A stretch of DNA of 64,000 nucleotides from Rhizobium rhizoryzae (GTDB lineage: Bacteria > Pseudomonadota > Alphaproteobacteria > Rhizobiales > Rhizobiaceae). The position numbers were made by a program, and so were the translations under genes. A model generated the notes under the pieces. It was given only the letters and a program-made list of their open reading frames with translations, ran no database searches and was not told the DNA's origin. The stretch covers positions 3,136,501 to 3,200,500 of the forward strand of contig NZ_CP049250.1 of the NCBI RefSeq assembly GCF_011046895.1, read 5' to 3'. Shown piece by piece: positions 26,216-34,825 of the stretch. Numbering within the stretch: the stretch's first letter is position 1; the number at the start of each line of letters is the position of its first letter.

Positions 26216-27713
26216 TCTTCTCGTCCGCCAACCGGGCGTCATTGTGTGGGCAGTCCTCGCCTACTTCATTCTCTGCGTCATCATGCGGGTTCTGCGTTCC
26301 GACAGCCTGCAGAATGACGAGGCGGAGCAGGCATTTCTGTCGCAAATGCTGCTGCTAGGCTATGGACGGCAACCGCCGCTGTATGACTGGCTGCAGATCG
26401 GCATGAACGCGCTGTTCGGCCTGTCGGTTGCGACGCTCTCGGCACTCAAGAACAGCCTGCTGTTTCTCTGTTGCATCTTCTACGGGCTTGCCGCGCGCCA
26501 GGTGATGGAAGACAGAAGACTGCCGCTCATTGCCATGCTCGGCTTATTGATGGTTCCCTCCATCAGCGTTCTGGCGCAGCGGGATCTGACGCATGCCATC
26601 GCAACGCTCTGCTTCGTTTCGCTGTTCCTGCTTGCCTTCCTGAAGACGCTCGACAGGCCAAGTCTCGGCTCGTACATCCTGCTCGGATTGACGGTCGGGC
26701 TTGGCTTTCTCACAAAATACAATTTCGTCATCATCCCGATTGCGGCCATCATCGCCGTCTTGCCGGAACCCGATTTTCGCAAGCGGTTGCTAGACTGGCG
26801 CATGATTCCGGCCATGCTGGTTGCGGCGGCCATTGCCTTGCCGCATCTGATCTGGGCGCTGATGAACCTGGATGTGGCGACTACCGGCACAGTAGAAGCC
26901 ATGCGCGAGGGTGCGTCCGGAGATCTGGCGCGTGACAGTATCCGCGGCCTCATCTCCATCCTGCTATCGACCCTGAAGGGCACCTTGCCGGTCATCGCGA
27001 TCTTCGCCGTTATCTTCTACAGGGATCTGGGAGCGGTTTTGAGAGCCAGCGATCGCTGGAGCCGGGTCATCGGATGGATGATCGTGGTCTGTCTTGTGCT
27101 GGTTACGCTGATCGGCCTCGGGTTCGGCGCTTCCAGCATCCGTCAGAAATGGCTCTCCCCCTTCCAGATGCTGCTTCCTCTTTACCTTACCCTGAAGATT
27201 GCAGCGGCACGGATCGACACAAGGGAGAGCGTGGCCCGTATGGGCATTCCCGTCATGGCCATCGTGACGGTCAGCGTCTTGTATTTCGCAGCCGCCAATA
27301 TCATCGCGCCCTATATCGGCCGCTACAGCAAGGAGCACACGCCTTACCAGCCCATGCTGGAACAGGTCGTTGGCGCACGCAATGAGCGGCCTGCCTACAT
27401 TCTCACCGACGATCTGATGATGGCTGGCAATGCACGGCTGGAGTTCACCAGCGTTCCGGTGCTGATGCCGCAGCTTCAGCCTATCGCTTTTGCCGATGCC
27501 GTGCGGCGCGGTCCGGGCCTCATCGTCTGGCCACTGCGGGACGGCCGCGAAGGTTTCTCGGTCGACTTGGCCGACTTCCTGAAAGCGAATGATGTTTCGA
27601 CCGCATCGCTGAAAATCACCTATGTCGACGTTCCGTACAACTTCGCGCAGGATGGCGATACCATGCGGTTCGGGTATGTCTGGCTGGAGCAGGTCGCCCT
27701 GCCCCAGCGCTGA
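26172..27713 (+). CDS. GT-C family glycosyltransferase (PMT_2/ArnT/RgtD-like)
   Basis: The 513-residue protein has about eleven membrane helices in its first 370 residues. After the first helix comes a loop with QNDEAEQAFLSQ, the acidic pair expected in the GT-C active site, then PPLYDWLQIG. A soluble C-terminal domain follows. Such enzymes use polyprenyl-phosphate sugars to glycosylate lipid A, core or protein on the periplasmic side. Two starts are possible: ATG at 26172, overlapping the GT2 gene by 44 nt, or GTG at 26196 with a shorter overlap. The overlap implies translational coupling with the GT2 synthase. Confidence 0.83.
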   Translation: MWSGKSIAVISRTRNLLVRQPGVIVWAVLAYFILCVIMRVLRSDSLQNDEAEQAFLSQMLLLGYGRQPPLYDWLQIGMNALFGLSVATLSALKNSLLFLCCIFYGLAARQVMEDRRLPLIAMLGLLMVPSISVLAQRDLTHAIATLCFVSLFLLAFLKTLDRPSLGSYILLGLTVGLGFLTKYNFVIIPIAAIIAVLPEPDFRKRLLDWRMIPAMLVAAAIALPHLIWALMNLDVATTGTVEAMREGASGDLARDSIRGLISILLSTLKGTLPVIAIFAVIFYRDLGAVLRASDRWSRVIGWMIVVCLVLVTLIGLGFGASSIRQKWLSPFQMLLPLYLTLKIAAARIDTRESVARMGIPVMAIVTVSVLYFAAANIIAPYIGRYSKEHTPYQPMLEQVVGARNERPAYILTDDLMMAGNARLEFTSVPVLMPQLQPIAFADAVRRGPGLIVWPLRDGREGFSVDLADFLKANDVSTASLKITYVDVPYNFAQDGDTMRFGYVWLEQVALPQR

Positions 27714-27721
27714 GACAGCTT

Positions 27722-29059
27722 TCAATCGAGATGCTGCTCTCGCAAATGGTCGAGACCGTGGCGGATATATTGAACCAGCCCGTCCACCTCTTCGCGGCTG
27801 ATGATCAGGGCGGGCGAAATCAGCATCCGGTCCGCTGTCGCGCGCATGATGAGCTGGTGGTCGTAGCAGAAGCCGCGCACCACGCGCCCGGCGCGATCGG
27901 GATCCTTGAACCGCTGGCGGGTGGACTTGTCCTTGGCCAGTTGAACCGCGCCCAGCAATCCGACCGATTCGACCTGCCCGACCACTTCATGATCCTCAAG
28001 GGTCTTGAGGGACTGTGCGAGGTAGGGGCCGATATCGTCGCGCACCCGTTCCACCAGTCCTTCTTCTTCCACGATACGAAGGTTTTCCAGCGCTGCCGTG
28101 GCGCAGACCGGATGGCCGGAATAGGTGTAGCCGTGGTTGATGTCGCCGGCCTCAGCCAGCACAGCGGCGACTTTTTCGCTGATCAACACGCCGCCGATCG
28201 GCAGGTAGCCGGATGAAAGCCCCTTCGCGATCGATGCCATATCGGGTTTGAAGCCGAAATGCTGATGGCCGAACCAGCTGCCAAGGCGTCCAAAACCGCA
28301 AACGACTTCATCCGCAATCAGCAGAATGTTGCGCGCCCGGCAAATACGCTCAATCTCTGGCCAATAGGTATCCGGCGGGATGATGACGCCGCCTGCGCCC
28401 TGAATGGGCTCGCCCACAAAGGCCGCCACATTCTCCTCGCCCAGTTCATCGATCTTGGCCTCAAGCTCGCGCGCCATCTTGAGCCCGAATTCCGCTGGCG
28501 TCAGATCACCACCGTCTGCGTACCAATAAGGCTGACCGATGTGGTGAATACCCTCGATCGGCAGATCGCCCTGCTCGTGCATATGCTTCATGCCGCCGAG
28601 CGATGCGCCGGCCACGGTAGACCCGTGATAGGCGTTGCGTCGTGCGATGACCTGCTTCTTGGAAGGTTGGCCCAGCACCTTCCAGTAGATCCGGGCCAGC
28701 CGGAACCAAGTGTCTGTTGCCTCGGACCCTGACGAGGTGAAGAAGACATGGCTCATCAGGCCTTGCGTATAGCTCGTGACCTTCTGGGCTAGAAGGGTCG
28801 CGGGCTGGGTCGATGTGCCGAAAAAGGTATTGTAATAAGGCAGCTCGTTCATCTGCCGCATGACGGCTTCGCCGATTTCCTTGCGCCCGTAGCCGATATT
28901 CACGCACCAGAGACCGGCGAAGGCATCCATGTAGGGATTGCCCTGCGAATCGAAGATCCAGATCCCCTCACCTCGCGCCATGATCTGCGTACCATGACGC
29001 GCCATGTCCTTCATGTCGCAAAAGGGATGGATGTGATGCGCCAGGTCGATTGCGCTCAT
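27722..29059 (-). CDS. Omega-aminotransferase (putrescine-pyruvate type)
   Basis: The enzyme has 445 residues from ATG 29059. It is a class III PLP transaminase: GSEATDTWFRLARIYWKVLG, ARRNAYHGSTVAGASLGG, ADEVVCGFGRLGSWFGHQ, and the catalytic lysine near residue 279 in ASIAKGLSSGYLPIG. The best-known close relatives, such as SpuC of Pseudomonas, deaminate putrescine and cadaverine to aminoaldehydes with pyruvate as acceptor. The start is ambiguous: a TTG at 29086 has a strong GGGGGAA site, whereas ATG 29059 has a weak one. It is divergent from the glutamine synthetase-like gene, and the pair suggests amine catabolism controlled from the shared 196-nt spacer. Confidence 0.85.
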   Translation of the reverse strand: MSAIDLAHHIHPFCDMKDMARHGTQIMARGEGIWIFDSQGNPYMDAFAGLWCVNIGYGRKEIGEAVMRQMNELPYYNTFFGTSTQPATLLAQKVTSYTQGLMSHVFFTSSGSEATDTWFRLARIYWKVLGQPSKKQVIARRNAYHGSTVAGASLGGMKHMHEQGDLPIEGIHHIGQPYWYADGGDLTPAEFGLKMARELEAKIDELGEENVAAFVGEPIQGAGGVIIPPDTYWPEIERICRARNILLIADEVVCGFGRLGSWFGHQHFGFKPDMASIAKGLSSGYLPIGGVLISEKVAAVLAEAGDINHGYTYSGHPVCATAALENLRIVEEEGLVERVRDDIGPYLAQSLKTLEDHEVVGQVESVGLLGAVQLAKDKSTRQRFKDPDRAGRVVRGFCYDHQLIMRATADRMLISPALIISREEVDGLVQYIRHGLDHLREQHLD

Positions 29060-29255
29060 GTTCTCGGAATTACGAACCGGGTCCAAAGACTTCCCCCGTC
29101 TGACTTGTTTACGATGTTGGCGATTGAACGGAGGCGGCCACGTTGTAAGCCCCTGTTCGATCCGCTACGAACATGGACCAACAGCAACAGGCTTGGCAAG
29201 CAAGGTCCATCCGGACTGACGGCCAGTGATGAATACAAAAAGCAGCGAGGCGCGG

Positions 29256-30587
29256 ATGCCGGTCGAGACCCAGGAACCGAGAATCGAAATCTTGCTCGTC
29301 GGCATGAACGGCGATCTTCGCGGCAAGCAGATTCCTCTCAGCGCGCAGAACAAGGTGTGGGATGGCAAGGTGCGGCTGCCGACATCCACGCAATCGCTGG
29401 ACATCTGGGGCGATGACAATGACGATATCACGGGCCTCTCACTGACGCTCGGCGATCCCGACGGCTGCTGCATTCCCGATCCCAGAAGTCTGGCACCCAT
29501 GCCCTGGGCGCCGCAAGGATCGGCACAGGTTCTTTCCACAATGCATGAACTGACGGGCGAACCGAGCTTCATGGATCCGAGGGCGATCCTGTCCTCCATG
29601 CTTGCCCGGTTTGCAGAGCGGGGGCTGACACCGGTCGTTGCGACCGAGCTTGAATTCTACGTGATCGAGGACGATTGGCGAGAGAGCGGCAAACCGCGCC
29701 CGCCAAGATCTCTCACCTACCGGGGCGAACCGAACGGATTTCAGCTCTACGACATGAGCGCCGTGGACGCCCTGCAGGGCTATCTGGACACGTTGCGCGA
29801 ATGGGCGGATCTGCAGGGCCTGCCAGCGGACGCCTCGACGGCAGAATTCGGCCCTGGCCAGTTCGAGATCAACCTCAACCATCGGCCGGATGCTCTGGCG
29901 GCGGCCGATGACTGCATCTATCTCAAGCGTCTTGCGCAGATGGCGGCACGCAAGCATGGCCTTCGCTCAACCTGCATGGCCAAACCCTATGGCGACCATG
30001 CTGGTTCCGGCCTGCATGTGCATGCCAGCGTCATAGATAGATCAGGGCGCAACGTGCTGGATGCGGCAGGTGGGGAACCGACTGCCTTGAAATCTGTCTG
30101 TGCCGGAATGCTGGAGACGATGCGGGAAGCGCAGCTCGTCTTTGCACCCTTTGCCAATTCCTACCGACGGTTCCAGCCCGGCTCCTTTGCTCCCGTGGAT
30201 ATCGATTGGGGTGTCGGCCATCGCGGGACGGCGATCCGCATTCCGGAAACCGATGGACCGGGCGCACGTATCGAGCATCGGGTGGCAGGCGCAGACGCCA
30301 ACCCCTACCTGCTGCTGACGGCGATTCTCGGCGGCATTCTGAGAGGGCTCGATTCGACGCTGGATCCGGGTCCGGCAACCGAGGCGGGCCAGCAAGCCAC
30401 GAGTGGCAGAAGACTGACCCATGACTTTCTCACCGCCGTCGAGGACTTCGCGCAGTCAGAGTATATTCGAGATACGTTCGGCGAAGGCTACCAGCGCCTC
30501 TATGCGGATACGAAACGCAAAGAGGCCATCGCCTATCTGCGCACGGTGTCCGATTTCGATTACCAGACCTATCTCGCGCGTATCTAG
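29256..30587 (+). CDS. Glutamine synthetase-like gamma-glutamyl ligase
   Basis: The 443-residue protein is of the GS superfamily: a beta-grasp N-terminal domain (MPVETQEPRIEILLVGMNG), then ATELEFYV, the metal-binding GQFEINLNH, KPYGDHAGSGLHVHAS, and RIPETDGPGARIEHRVAGADANPY, which contains the Arg and Glu expected at the active site. It is not the main GlnA; it resembles gamma-glutamylputrescine or gamma-glutamylmethylamide synthetases and GlnT-type paralogues. GAGG lies 5 nt before ATG 29256, while the GTG at 29226 and the ATG at 29229 have no clear site. Tail-to-tail overlap of 4 nt with the downstream kinase gene is noted. Confidence 0.82.
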   Translation: MPVETQEPRIEILLVGMNGDLRGKQIPLSAQNKVWDGKVRLPTSTQSLDIWGDDNDDITGLSLTLGDPDGCCIPDPRSLAPMPWAPQGSAQVLSTMHELTGEPSFMDPRAILSSMLARFAERGLTPVVATELEFYVIEDDWRESGKPRPPRSLTYRGEPNGFQLYDMSAVDALQGYLDTLREWADLQGLPADASTAEFGPGQFEINLNHRPDALAAADDCIYLKRLAQMAARKHGLRSTCMAKPYGDHAGSGLHVHASVIDRSGRNVLDAAGGEPTALKSVCAGMLETMREAQLVFAPFANSYRRFQPGSFAPVDIDWGVGHRGTAIRIPETDGPGARIEHRVAGADANPYLLLTAILGGILRGLDSTLDPGPATEAGQQATSGRRLTHDFLTAVEDFAQSEYIRDTFGEGYQRLYADTKRKEAIAYLRTVSDFDYQTYLARI

Positions 30588-31540
30588 AGGGAAGGCTGCT
30601 GTTCAACCATGCCTTCCTGGTCCTGCACCTGAAGGGTGGGCTGCTGCGGCTGGCGAACCAGCACTTTAAGCTCCCCGGCGTGAATACGCAGTTTGACATC
30701 CCTCGCCATTGGCAGCAGCTCCCCATCGATGACGCAGCGCACATCGTGCCGCCGCTTGGGAAAATGCAGTTCCAGTTCGGTGGCTGTCATCGCGGTTACG
30801 GCCTCGTTCTCCTTCAGCTTGCCGCGCAGGATATCGATCGTCAGCTTGGCAACGCCCGCCGGCGTCAAGGCGTCTGCGATGTAGAAACCGAGGTGGCCGC
30901 CCGTGACACTGTCGGCGTAGAGAAGCGCATCCTCGCCGAACTCGTTGTTGGAGACCGAAATGGCGGAAACCTTGCGCAGACCGCGGCGGCCTTCGGCGTT
31001 AAATTCCACCTCGAAAACCGGTGGATTGAACATCACGCCCAAAGCGGCCCTGGCATTGGCTCGCATCTTTCCAAGCCGCGAGGCATAGCTCATCTGGTTG
31101 CGATATCGCACCATGCGGGCATGCAGACCCGCGGAAAACTGGTGCACGAAGCTGTGGCCATTGGCGCTGGCAATATCCACGTGCTCCACCTCGCCTCGCG
31201 CCAGAACATCGATCACCTGCCAGATATCGAGAGGCAGTTTGAGAGTGCGCGCGAAGAGGTTCATGGTGCCTGCAGGCACGATGCCCAGCACGAGACCGCT
31301 TTTCCAGGCAATGCCAGCCGCCGCGGAAATGGTTCCATCGCCACCACCGGCAATCAAACCGTCGACCCCGCTTTTCGCGACCTCTTCCATGGCGCTTACG
31401 ACATCGTCTCCGGCTACGACCCGGCATTCGATGTCATGCCCTTGCTCTGCGAAGATGCGCGCGGCATGATCGCAATAGGCGTCCATGTCGGTCGTCTTGA
31501 AGGTACCGCCGTCACGGTTGAAGATCGCAATGAGTTTCAT
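30584..31540 (-). CDS. Diacylglycerol kinase-like lipid kinase
   Basis: The 318-residue protein has the DAGKc fold. GGGDGT at 65-70 binds ATP phosphates and is followed by VPAGTMNLFARTLKLP. A C-terminal beta-sandwich comprises the second half, where VCIDGE-type residues appear as VIDGELLPMARDV. Members phosphorylate diacylglycerol, sphingosine, ceramide or related lipids, so the substrate is uncertain. There is no membrane anchor. Its stop overlaps the stop of the converging ligase gene. Confidence 0.85.
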   Translation of the reverse strand: MKLIAIFNRDGGTFKTTDMDAYCDHAARIFAEQGHDIECRVVAGDDVVSAMEEVAKSGVDGLIAGGGDGTISAAAGIAWKSGLVLGIVPAGTMNLFARTLKLPLDIWQVIDVLARGEVEHVDIASANGHSFVHQFSAGLHARMVRYRNQMSYASRLGKMRANARAALGVMFNPPVFEVEFNAEGRRGLRKVSAISVSNNEFGEDALLYADSVTGGHLGFYIADALTPAGVAKLTIDILRGKLKENEAVTAMTATELELHFPKRRHDVRCVIDGELLPMARDVKLRIHAGELKVLVRQPQQPTLQVQDQEGMVEQQPSL

Positions 31541-31704
31541 TGAAGCCCGCGTTCCATCTCAAATCCGCACCACAACGGCGCCAGAGTTAAATGGTTGCCT
31601 TTTATGAATGCGACAAGCCCGACCAGCACATTGCCGGACAATCCGATTGCGATTTGCCAATTTAAACCGTTTCGCAGTGCAATATGATATGCTAGCCTTA
31701 TTAA

Positions 31705-31723
31705 GCGATGTCAAAAACATCGC
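31705..31723. repeat. Inverted repeat upstream of MFS gene
   Basis: GCGATGT and ACATCGC flank CAAAA, 36 nt before the MFS start. It may be a regulator site or an mRNA hairpin; no T-run follows. Confidence 0.4.
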
Positions 31724-31759
31724 CTTCAAAGTTTCTCCTCCCGCCAGACAGTGAATTTC

Positions 31760-32989
31760 ATGACTGATACCCTTGCCGCAGACCGGGCTAACGATCCGTC
31801 AGTTCTGCGCGACCGAACCGCTCAATCCCTCTCTCCCATGACAATCGTGCTCATCGAGATCGCGCTGGCGGTCGGTGGGTTCGGTATCGGAACCGGCGAA
31901 TTTGCCATCATGGGCCTGCTGCCGGATGTTGCCGCTACCTATGGCGTCAGCATTCCTCAGGCGGGCTATGTCATCACCGCCTATGCGCTGGGCGTGGTGA
32001 TCGGCGCACCGATCATAGCTGCACTGACAGCTCGGGTTAGTCGCCGCAGCCTTCTGCTGATGCTGATGTCCATCTTTGCGATCGGCAATATTCTGAGCGC
32101 CGTTGCGCCGGATTTCACCACCTTTACCGCTCTCCGCTTCGTCACAGGCCTGCCCCACGGTGCCTATTTTGGTGTCGCGGCTCTTGTGGCCGCCTCCATG
32201 GCAGCCCCACACAGGCGTGCCCGCGCTGTCGGACGCGTGATGCTAGGCCTGACCATCGCAACGCTGATCGGCACGCCCATCGCTACCTTCCTCGGTCAGA
32301 TGATGAGTTGGCGCGCCGCATTTCTGCTGGTCGGCGGCGTTGGCCTGCTGACGGTCGCACTCGTCTGGCTGTTCCAGCCGCAGGATCAGGTTCAGCCGGG
32401 CGCGAGCATTCGCCGGGAGTTGGGAGCGCTTCAGCGACCGCAGGTCTGGCTGACGCTCGGCGTGGCCGCAACCGGCTTTGGCGGCATGTTCTCCATCTTC
32501 AGCTACATCGCCTCAACGACGACCGAGACCGCCATGATGCCCGTCGCCATGGTGTCGTTCGTGCTTGCGCTCTTCGGCATCGGTATGAATGTCGGCAATG
32601 TCATCGGTTCCCGTCTGGCTGACATATCGCTCAAGGGGACGATCGGCGGCGTGATGCTGTTCAACGTCGTGGTTATGACGGTGTTCAGCCTGACGGCGGA
32701 TGTGCCGTTCATGCTGTGCCTTTGCGTGTTTCTCATCGGCTGCGGATTTGCCGCCTGCCCCGCGGTTCAGACGCGCCTGATGGATGTTGCCGCCGACGCG
32801 CAAACGCTTGCTGCTGCGTCCAGTCATTCGGCTTTCAACATTGCCAATGCGCTTGGGGCGTGGCTCGGCGGCCTGACGATCGCCTGGGGCTATGGCTACG
32901 GCTCCACCGGCTATGTTGGCGCGGCACTCTCGCTGGTGGGCCTTGCGGTCTTTGCCGTGTCTGTCGCACTGGAGCGGAAGAAGGACTGA
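31760..32989 (+). CDS. MFS transporter (DHA1/AraJ-like efflux)
   Basis: The product is about 409 residues long, with twelve predicted helices. The GTGEFAIMGLLPDVA motif in helix 1 and PHGAYFGVAALVA in helix 5 are characteristic of the arabinose-efflux/AraJ-type DHA1 subfamily (drug, sugar or purine efflux). The basic loop ARVSRR between helices 2 and 3 is the MFS signature. Initiation at the ATG 31760 or the in-frame GTG 31751 is uncertain; neither has a good ribosome site. It is a single gene with a terminator shared with the converging transpeptidase gene. Confidence 0.88.
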   Translation: MTDTLAADRANDPSVLRDRTAQSLSPMTIVLIEIALAVGGFGIGTGEFAIMGLLPDVAATYGVSIPQAGYVITAYALGVVIGAPIIAALTARVSRRSLLLMLMSIFAIGNILSAVAPDFTTFTALRFVTGLPHGAYFGVAALVAASMAAPHRRARAVGRVMLGLTIATLIGTPIATFLGQMMSWRAAFLLVGGVGLLTVALVWLFQPQDQVQPGASIRRELGALQRPQVWLTLGVAATGFGGMFSIFSYIASTTTETAMMPVAMVSFVLALFGIGMNVGNVIGSRLADISLKGTIGGVMLFNVVVMTVFSLTADVPFMLCLCVFLIGCGFAACPAVQTRLMDVAADAQTLAAASSHSAFNIANALGAWLGGLTIAWGYGYGSTGYVGAALSLVGLAVFAVSVALERKKD

Positions 32990-32998
32990 TCGGAAGCA

Positions 32999-33036
32999 AA
33001 GGCGGCGACTGGTTTCCCTCCGCCGCCTTGTTGTTT
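32999..33036. terminator. Terminator between MFS and L,D-transpeptidase genes
   Basis: AAGGCGGCG and CGCCGCCTT pair perfectly across a 13-base loop; the following sequence GTTGTTTC is T-rich. The loop is large, so efficiency is uncertain. Confidence 0.65.
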
Positions 33037-33049
33037 CAACCTTTTGAAA

Positions 33050-33673
33050 TCAGGCGCGGGCTTCCTGAATGACGACAACCTTGTCGCCCACCTTCACGCG
33101 GGAATAGAGATCCACGACATCGTGGTTCATCATGCGAATGCAGCCACTCGACATGGCATGACCGATCGACTCTGGCTGGTTGGTGCCGTGGATGCGGAAA
33201 TGGGTATCGGCACCGCCCCGGTAGAGATACATTGCGCGTGCTCCGAGTGGATTATTGGGGCCACCCGGCATTCCACCGGCAAGCTTCTTGTAGCGGGCTT
33301 CTCTGCGCTGCATGTTGGCGGTCGGCGTCCAGGTCGGCCATTCGGCCTTGCGACCGACATAGGCATTTCCGGCCAGTGCAAGACCGGCACGGCCCACACC
33401 GACGCCGTAGCGCATGGCGCGTCCGTTATCCAGCACATAGTAAAGACGACGCGCAGGCGTATCCACCACGATCGTGCCCGGCTTGTGTTCCGTCGCATAG
33501 GCCACTTCGGTTCGACGCAGTTCCGGCCTGATCTTGTCGAGCGGCACTTCCTTCAGGGGATGCAATTCGTTCGGCCGGGCCGAGTAATCTGCCTGCTGGG
33601 TTCCGGAGGTAGAAGCGCATCCGGCAAGGAGAAGCGGAAGCCCGATCAGCAGTCCGCGGCGCGAGATCGACAT
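33050..33673 (-). CDS. L,D-transpeptidase (ErfK/YbiS type), lipoprotein
   Basis: The 207-residue protein begins MSISRRGLLIGLPLLLAGC: a twin-arginine-like SRRGLL followed by the lipobox LAGC, so it is probably a lipoprotein, possibly exported by Tat. The YkuD domain covers about residues 65-200 and ends with HGTNQPESIGHAMSSGC, in which His and Cys are the catalytic pair, then IRM. It would make 3-3 cross-links in peptidoglycan or attach outer-membrane proteins to it. The ATG 33673 has an AAGGA site. Confidence 0.9.
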   Translation of the reverse strand: MSISRRGLLIGLPLLLAGCASTSGTQQADYSARPNELHPLKEVPLDKIRPELRRTEVAYATEHKPGTIVVDTPARRLYYVLDNGRAMRYGVGVGRAGLALAGNAYVGRKAEWPTWTPTANMQRREARYKKLAGGMPGGPNNPLGARAMYLYRGGADTHFRIHGTNQPESIGHAMSSGCIRMMNHDVVDLYSRVKVGDKVVVIQEARA

Positions 33674-33751
33674 GAATGTGTCCTTATTGCGGTCATCTTG
33701 AGATGAATCGCACGTTAAGGACATTATAGTTAATGAAGCACTAATTCAGGC

Positions 33752-34822
33752 TCAGGCAAGCGACCGCAGCGTAACGCAGATGCAGATGATGGTGAACATC
33801 AGCGGCATGACGTACCGGACCACCCGGCGAACTTCGCTGGACAGGAAGGGATAGGCCGTGCGTCCCGGAAAGCGCTCACTTTCCATGAAGAGATCGATCA
33901 GAAGCGCCAGGATCAGATAGAAATATCCGATCGAGATCATGAAGGCGATTGGCGATGTCACCGACATGCTGCCGGGGAAACTTGCCTCGAAGGTGAAGCT
34001 CAAAGCCGCCAGCGCCAGAAGTGCTGAATAGGTGACACCCGTTTTGTCGCCGATCAAACCCTTCGGCTGCCACAGGATGAACAGCGATACGGACAGGACG
34101 GCGATGAACGGAATGAAAATGCGCAGGAAATAGCGCGGCCATTTGCGATCGATGGCAACCTCTGCCGTCAGCTTCGCAAAGGGCCTTGCACTCCAACCAT
34201 AAAACTGGGCCGTCGTGAAGGAGAGGTTCTTGGCGCTCCAGTCCGAGGCAGAAAGCTGGGGCGGCAATCCGGAGAGCTGCCGATCCTGAAAGTCCTGCAC
34301 GAAGACCACATCATCAGCCGGATAGTACTGGGATACGAAGGCCAGCCTCACATGCTGCTGATCGAAGGGAAAGGCCGACAGGTCACGGGCAAAACGGAAG
34401 CTCCCCTCAAGCCTGCGCATCGACGTCACTTCCCCGTTGCTGCGGATCGACAGGGCTTCAAGCTGGAGCGTTTCATCTCCGCTGCGGTTCTCGATCTCGA
34501 CAGCGGGGTTCCAGATCGTGGCGAGCTTCGCTGCGGCTTCCGCGCCGGTGAAATCCTGCCGATCACGACCGAACTGGATGGCATTGAACTGAAGCGCGGG
34601 ATCTTTCCAGCGCTGCTGCACTTCGACGACCAGTTGCGCATCGCCCGTGGTCTCATCGATCTTGAGAATATCGAGCACACGGACAACCAGATGGATCTGC
34701 AGGGGACGCTGCACGCCTTGCGGAAGCGGCTGACGTTCAGCCCCCTCCTGCGCAGAGACAGCGAACGATCCGAGCAGGATGACGAGACACGCAACGAAAA
34801 GCCGAAGAAACATATTGTGCAT
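33752..34822 (-). CDS. Pentameric ligand-gated ion channel homologue (pLGIC)
   Basis: The 356-residue protein looks like a bacterial member of the Cys-loop/pro-loop receptor family (GLIC/ELIC group). A signal peptide (about residues 1-24, cut near VSA|QE) precedes a periplasmic ligand-binding beta-sandwich. The characteristic loop FPFDQQHVRLAF sits near residue 150 and lacks the animal Cys pair, as in other bacterial members. Then come three helices, M1 (YFLRIFIPFIAVLSVSLFIL, about 232-252), M2 (GVTYSALLALAALSFTFEAS) and M3 (PIAFMISIGYFYLILALLID), with the expected proline-containing M2-M3 loop (FPGSMSVTSP), and a last helix M4 (PLMFTIICICVTLRSLA) ending at the C-terminus. It would be a homopentameric ion channel opened by an unknown extracellular signal. 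Ion selectivity cannot be read from this. The ATG has GGGGAG 11 nt upstream and begins 3 nt after the stop of the receptor gene. Confidence 0.88.
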   Translation of the reverse strand: MHNMFLRLFVACLVILLGSFAVSAQEGAERQPLPQGVQRPLQIHLVVRVLDILKIDETTGDAQLVVEVQQRWKDPALQFNAIQFGRDRQDFTGAEAAAKLATIWNPAVEIENRSGDETLQLEALSIRSNGEVTSMRRLEGSFRFARDLSAFPFDQQHVRLAFVSQYYPADDVVFVQDFQDRQLSGLPPQLSASDWSAKNLSFTTAQFYGWSARPFAKLTAEVAIDRKWPRYFLRIFIPFIAVLSVSLFILWQPKGLIGDKTGVTYSALLALAALSFTFEASFPGSMSVTSPIAFMISIGYFYLILALLIDLFMESERFPGRTAYPFLSSEVRRVVRYVMPLMFTIICICVTLRSLA

Positions 34823-34825
34823 GGT

